NCBI GenBank assembly: GCA_036563245.1
Contig: DATCMU010000031.1
Location: forward strand, 9,184 to 73,183
Direction: 5' to 3'
Source: DATCMU01 sp036563245
Lineage (GTDB): Bacteria; Pseudomonadota; Alphaproteobacteria; Rhizobiales; Devosiaceae
Length of the DNA: 64,000 bases
Part shown: positions 60,697 through 64,000 of the stretch, piece after piece
Layout: the number at the start of each line of letters is the position of its first letter
Position numbering within the stretch: position 1 is the first letter of the stretch
Notes under the pieces: generated by a model
Told to the model about the DNA's origin: nothing
What the model saw: the letters and a program-made list of their open reading frames with translations, nothing else
The model's database searches: none
Position numbers and translations under genes: made by a program

Positions 60697-62043
60697 TTAT
60701 TCCGCACCCGGCCTTGCGGCCGGAAGGATCAGACTGGCGCGCAGACCTCCCAGCGCAGAACGGGTCAGCTCAATCGAGCCACCATAGACGTCCACAAGCT
60801 CCTTGACGATATCAAGACCAAGGCCGCTCCCTGGCGTTTTTTCGTCCAACCTGACACCGCGGCGCAACACTTTCTGGCAATCCTCTTCGCTGAGCCCTGG
60901 CCCGTCGTCCTCGACCACGATGGCCATGCGCGATGCGTCCGGACCGGCATCGAGCGTAACCGACACGCGTTCGTGCGACCATTTGCAGGCATTGTCCATC
61001 AGGTTCCCGGTCAATTCCTCCAGGTCGGATTCGTCGCCACGAAACCAGGGGCTGCCGGGTGCGGAAAACGAGATGATCCGATCCGGATGAAGCTTCTGCA
61101 TTACGCGCGTCAACCGTTCGAGCACGAGCCGGCTGTTCGTCCGCCTGCCTACCGCCGCGCTGCGGGCGGCAAGGCTTGCCCGGTCGAGATAGATCGAAAC
61201 CAGGGAAGCCATCTTGTCGGTTTCGGCCAGCACGATGGGCGACGCCGTCGTCGTGCTCGCACCGGCCTCGTTGCGAAGCACCGCCAGCGGGGTCTTGAGG
61301 CCGTGGGCGAGATTGCCGACCTGGTTTCTGGCGCGGTTGATGATTTCGGCGTTGGAGCGCAGCAACTCGTTCACCTCTTCGGCCAGCGGGGCGATCTCGC
61401 GCGGGAAATTGCCCTCGACCTTCTCCGCCTCGCCTTCGCGGACCTGCTCGACCGCAGCGCTCAATCTGTCGATCGGCCGCAGGGCGACCCGGGCCACGAT
61501 GAAGCTCATGATCGCAAGTGCTGCACCCACCGCGCCCAGAACTATGAGGGCCTGCCCACGGAAATCGTTCACCCGCTTGTCGATCTCATCGACATTTCCG
61601 GTCAGCATGACGGTGAACTGGGCGTTGTTGACCAGCACGCGGCGTTCGACGGCGAGAATGCGGGCGCCGAAATTGTCCTTTTCTATTGAGACGCGGCTGC
61701 CGTTTGCGTCGAACGGGCCTTCCAGGGCGGGCAGGATGGAGCCGAACAGTGACTGCGAATAGTTGACGATCTGCCCGTTGGCATCGCGTATCTGCCAATA
61801 CCAGCCGGTCGCCGGACGCGAGAAGCGTGGATCGGTCAGCCCGATATCACCGTTCTGCGTGCTGTCGGACGAGGCGAGTTGCCCCACAAGGGTGTCGATG
61901 TTGAATTCGATGGTGTCGCGGAGCGTCTGCTCGAGCGCCTGCGAATAAAGTCCGGAAAGCAGGAAGGTCGTGGCCAGGAGCGCGACCACCAGCCAGCCGG
62001 CCGAAAGCGCGAACAGGGTCGCTGCAATCGAGCCGCGACGCAT
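60697..62043 (-). CDS. feuQ: sensor histidine kinase, FeuQ-like
   Basis: A 448-residue membrane kinase. Membrane segments are near 10-30 and 165-188, with a periplasmic sensor of about 130 residues between (TGWYWQIRDANGQIVNYSQSL). A HAMP-like linker leads to the His in GNLAHGLKTPLAVLRNEAG; the ATPase domain shows NLMDNACKWS, DDGPGLSEED and GSGLGLDIV. It overlaps the regulator stop by one base (TGATG), so the start is ATG at 62043. In rhizobia FeuQ/FeuP control cyclic glucan export genes; the name is by overall resemblance and order and is moderately sure. Confidence 0.87.
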   Translation of the reverse strand: MRRGSIAATLFALSAGWLVVALLATTFLLSGLYSQALEQTLRDTIEFNIDTLVGQLASSDSTQNGDIGLTDPRFSRPATGWYWQIRDANGQIVNYSQSLFGSILPALEGPFDANGSRVSIEKDNFGARILAVERRVLVNNAQFTVMLTGNVDEIDKRVNDFRGQALIVLGAVGAALAIMSFIVARVALRPIDRLSAAVEQVREGEAEKVEGNFPREIAPLAEEVNELLRSNAEIINRARNQVGNLAHGLKTPLAVLRNEAGASTTTASPIVLAETDKMASLVSIYLDRASLAARSAAVGRRTNSRLVLERLTRVMQKLHPDRIISFSAPGSPWFRGDESDLEELTGNLMDNACKWSHERVSVTLDAGPDASRMAIVVEDDGPGLSEEDCQKVLRRGVRLDEKTPGSGLGLDIVKELVDVYGGSIELTRSALGGLRASLILPAARPGAE

Positions 62044-62699
62044 CAATCCGCGATCTGATAGCCAAGGCCGCGCACGGTCTGGATGCAGTCTTCAGGGAGC
62101 TTTTTGCGCAATCGACCCACAAAAACCTCTATCGTGTTGGAATCACGGTCGAAATCCTGATCGTACATATGCTCGGTCAATTCGGTGCGCGAGACGACTT
62201 CGCCCTTGTGCAGCATAAGATAGGACAGCAGCCGGAATTCGTGGCTCGTGAGCTTGATGGCCTGGCCGCCGACGGTCACCTTCCCGGCGCGCACATCAAG
62301 CCTGACGTCCCCGGCGACAATTTCGTTGGAGGCATGGCCGGCCGCGCGCCGCACCAGCGCGCGAACCCGGGCCAGAACCTCTTCCATGTGGAAGGGCTTG
62401 GCCACGTAGTCATCGGCCCCGGCATCTATCCCCTGCACCTTGTCGCTCCAGCGATCGCGCGCCGTCAGCAGCAATACCGGCATGGTGCGGCCCTCGCGCC
62501 GCCATGCCTCGAGCACGCTCAGGCCGTCCATTCGCGGCAGGCCGATATCGAGAATCACCGCATCGTAGGGTTCGGTCTCGCCGAGGTAATGCCCTTCCTC
62601 GCCGTCCAGCGTCACATCGACCACGTAGCCGGCGTCGGTAAGGGCTTCCTTCATCTGGCGGTTGAGGTTTTCGTCGTCTTCGACAACCAGTATGCGCAT
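62043..62699 (-). CDS. feuP: OmpR-family response regulator, FeuP-like
   Basis: A 218-residue regulator: receiver with E7/D8/D9, phospho-acceptor D51 (AVILDIGLPRMDGLSVLE) and YVAKPFHMEEVLARV, then the winged helix with LTSHEFRLLSYLMLHKGEVV, SNTIEVFVGRLRKKL and TVRGLGYQI. This is the PhoP/FeuP subgroup. The start ATG at 62699 is chosen over an upstream extension with no similarity. The gene starts 29 bp after a small secreted-protein gene and overlaps its kinase, suggesting one transcript of three genes. Confidence 0.9.
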   Translation of the reverse strand: MRILVVEDDENLNRQMKEALTDAGYVVDVTLDGEEGHYLGETEPYDAVILDIGLPRMDGLSVLEAWRREGRTMPVLLLTARDRWSDKVQGIDAGADDYVAKPFHMEEVLARVRALVRRAAGHASNEIVAGDVRLDVRAGKVTVGGQAIKLTSHEFRLLSYLMLHKGEVVSRTELTEHMYDQDFDRDSNTIEVFVGRLRKKLPEDCIQTVRGLGYQIAD

Positions 62700-62728
62700 G
62701 GTCAAGCTTTCGTCACGTCCCCGAGCCT

Positions 62729-63034
62729 TCAGAGCATTGTGCCGTCGGCCGCCCGGAAAGTCACGGTGTTGCTTTGGCCGGGAGGCCATTTCAGCGGCAC
62801 GACCCAGACCAGGCCACGCCCCTGTTCACACAGTCTTGGCGCTCCGACAATCGCCTGGCCGGGTATGCCGTTCGCCGCGAGCACCTGGGAAATCTGCAGG
62901 GCCTGGCCGGCGCTTATGACCTGCAGCATCTTTCGCTTGTCAAGGCACGCGGCATCGGCGGGCGAAAAGGCAGCCGTCGCCGTCACGAGGACGGCGGCGG
63001 CAAGGAGGATCAACGATTTGCGGGCCTTGTTCAT
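62729..63034 (-). CDS. small secreted protein in FeuN-like position
   Basis: A 101-residue protein with a clear signal peptide (MNKARKSLILLAAAVLV, cleavage near ADAAC). The mature part is about 74 residues with two cysteines and a strand-rich PepSY-like look (QALQISQVLAANGIPGQAIVG). It lies 29 bp upstream of the FeuP-like gene on the same strand. In Sinorhizobium a small periplasmic protein, FeuN, restrains FeuQ, and this product is a candidate for that job by position, size and location. No sequence motif proves it. Confidence 0.8.
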   Translation of the reverse strand: MNKARKSLILLAAAVLVTATAAFSPADAACLDKRKMLQVISAGQALQISQVLAANGIPGQAIVGAPRLCEQGRGLVWVVPLKWPPGQSNTVTFRAADGTML

Positions 63035-63078
63035 GGCTCGAAACCTATCGATCGGTCTATGAACAGCGAATGAATGCC

Positions 63079-63864
63079 TCAGGGTTTCTGCGCAGATGCC
63101 GAAATCCCCTTGCGCAGGAAGATGACAGCCAATGCCTGAACGATCAATTGCCCTGCCGACTGGCTGTCGAAACTGGGCACGTCGATGCCAAGCAATTGCG
63201 TGACGCCGGCGAGCAGCATCACCAGGGCAATGATGTAGGTCTTGTAGCCGGAGAGAATATCCACTGGACGACTCCTTGTGTTGGTGGACGGAGGGGAAAC
63301 AGGGGCACTCGCCGGATCATCGCCGGTAGCGGCCATTGCCACAGCGGCGCGCCGGACATCCTCGACGCGTGCGCGCCAACCGGAGCCGAAAACCAGCCAG
63401 CCGCCCAGCGATTGCAGGAAGCCAAGGCGTTTGCCGCTCAGTCGATCGATCAGCGCGGCAATGCCGGCCTCGGCGACCGTTCGCCGCATCGCGGACAAGG
63501 TGTTCGGTCCCAGAATGCCATCGGCCTTTGCGCCGACCAGATATTGCAGAGTCTTCACAGCGCGTTGCGGGCCGCTGTTTACGGCAAAGTCGAACATCGC
63601 GAGGTCGAGACCGGCTGGAAGAGCGGCGGCATTGATCGTTTGCCAGTAGCGGTCGCGGTAGATGCGTCCGGCCTCGTCGCTTCCAAGCTCACGCACCGCG
63701 CTCCTGGGCAAACGCCACCACGGCGATACGCCGCGCCAGCCGGCCAGGGTGCGACGCGTCACGCCGAAATTGGTGGCGCCGCCGGGATCAAGGGGATGAT
63801 TCACGAAGCCCCCCTCATGGCGAAGGACAAGGGCCAGCGCCGCCGGCCAGTTGCTGTCGGTCAT
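63079..63864 (-). CDS. GH108-type N-acetylmuramidase with peptidoglycan-binding domain and C-terminal membrane segment
   Basis: A 261-residue phage-type endolysin-like protein. The N-terminal domain (1-90) has the catalytic Glu17 in LRHEGGFVNHPLDPGGATNFGVT-like context; residues about 95-165 match PG_binding_3 (FDFAVNSGPQRAVKTLQYLVGA, DGILGPNTLSAM). A Ser/Pro linker is followed by hydrophobic helices (about 210-250), which could anchor it or act like a holin. No secretion signal is seen. Such genes are frequent in Rhizobiales outside complete prophages. The start ATG at 63864 follows AGGAGCG. Confidence 0.86.
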   Translation of the reverse strand: MTDSNWPAALALVLRHEGGFVNHPLDPGGATNFGVTRRTLAGWRGVSPWWRLPRSAVRELGSDEAGRIYRDRYWQTINAAALPAGLDLAMFDFAVNSGPQRAVKTLQYLVGAKADGILGPNTLSAMRRTVAEAGIAALIDRLSGKRLGFLQSLGGWLVFGSGWRARVEDVRRAAVAMAATGDDPASAPVSPPSTNTRSRPVDILSGYKTYIIALVMLLAGVTQLLGIDVPSFDSQSAGQLIVQALAVIFLRKGISASAQKP

Positions 63865-63889
63865 TGAGTTCTCGCTCCTGGGCAAGGGA

Positions 63890-64000
63890 TCAGGCGACGA
63901 AGTGCCCGTGCGCGGCGTGTCCGGAACCGTAGACCGGGCTGGTCTGGGCAACGGAGTAGTCGAATGCGCCTGGCAAGGTTCCGAAGTCGGCAATCTGGTC
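63890..64000 (-). CDS. 3' end of an unidentified gene (partial)
   Basis: The minus strand from the right edge is open for 36 codons to a TGA at 63892-63890. The tail includes DFGTLPGAFDYSVAQTS and ends HAAHGHFVA. Third-position G/C preference looks like real coding sequence. The stop lies 25 bp before the muramidase start on the same strand. Too little is visible to assign a family. Confidence 0.5.
   Translation of the reverse strand, partial: DQIADFGTLPGAFDYSVAQTSPVYGSGHAAHGHFVA

Overview
The window is GC-rich chromosomal DNA of an alphaproteobacterium, most likely a member of the Hyphomicrobiales (Rhizobiales). The main pointers are the gene block ccmIEFH (cycHJKL) - degP - response regulator - histidine kinase - glnE, a FeuP/FeuQ-type two-component pair, two kinases with a PleC/DivJ-like dimerisation region, and a BigR/SqrR-type persulfide repressor. 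A Devosia-like genus is possible, but the sequence alone does not fix it. I see no rRNA, tRNA, CRISPR array, transposase or integrase. Only one gene looks phage-derived, a muramidase at the right edge.

Layout. 1-7.7 kb: partial gene, class II DAHP synthase, glutathione reductase, DUF2059 protein, rpiA, L,D-transpeptidase, moaA, an Lrp-type regulator and a secreted nuclease. 7.8-14.0 kb: a membrane histidine kinase, the cobalamin genes cobT and cobS (divergent), a retroviral-type aspartic protease, a DUF302 protein, a deaminase and dusA. 14.2-26.0 kb: a branched-chain amino acid catabolic cluster on the minus strand (thiolase, isobutyryl-CoA-type dehydrogenase, crotonase, E1 alpha, E1 beta, E2, E3) flanked by a convergent Lrp-family gene (BkdR candidate). 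ETF-ubiquinone oxidoreductase, which would take electrons from the acyl-CoA dehydrogenase through ETF, follows on the plus strand behind a sulfurtransferase gene.

26.3-33.2 kb: a periplasmic 5'-nucleotidase-like protein with altered metal motifs, a YrdB-type membrane protein, a secreted SH3 plus double beta/gamma-crystallin protein, an FMN alpha-hydroxy acid oxidase, a class III cyclase with TolB-like and TPR regions, and a voltage-gated-type potassium channel carrying a zinc ribbon. 33.4-35.4 kb: a persulfide/sulfide detoxification locus (DUF442 enzyme, MBL persulfide dioxygenase, BigR/SqrR repressor) with a palindromic operator over the repressor start. 35.4-42.2 kb: tandem ABC exporters and pepN.

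42.3-55.7 kb: PAS histidine kinase, glnE, a two-component system, degP, a TSUP permease, OsmC and the ccm (cycHJKL) operon. 55.8-60.6 kb: the least familiar stretch, with a degenerate FAD-fold protein and a sarcosine-oxidase-alpha-like protein that lacks its ferredoxin cysteines and folate-binding core, then an unrecognised 409-residue protein and a lipoprotein. 60.7-64 kb: FeuQ/FeuP, a small secreted protein in a FeuN-like position, a GH108-type muramidase and a partial gene.

A 103-bp interspersed element occurs twice (14709-14811 and 50297-50399). In both places its end provides the TAG stop codon of the adjacent minus-strand gene.
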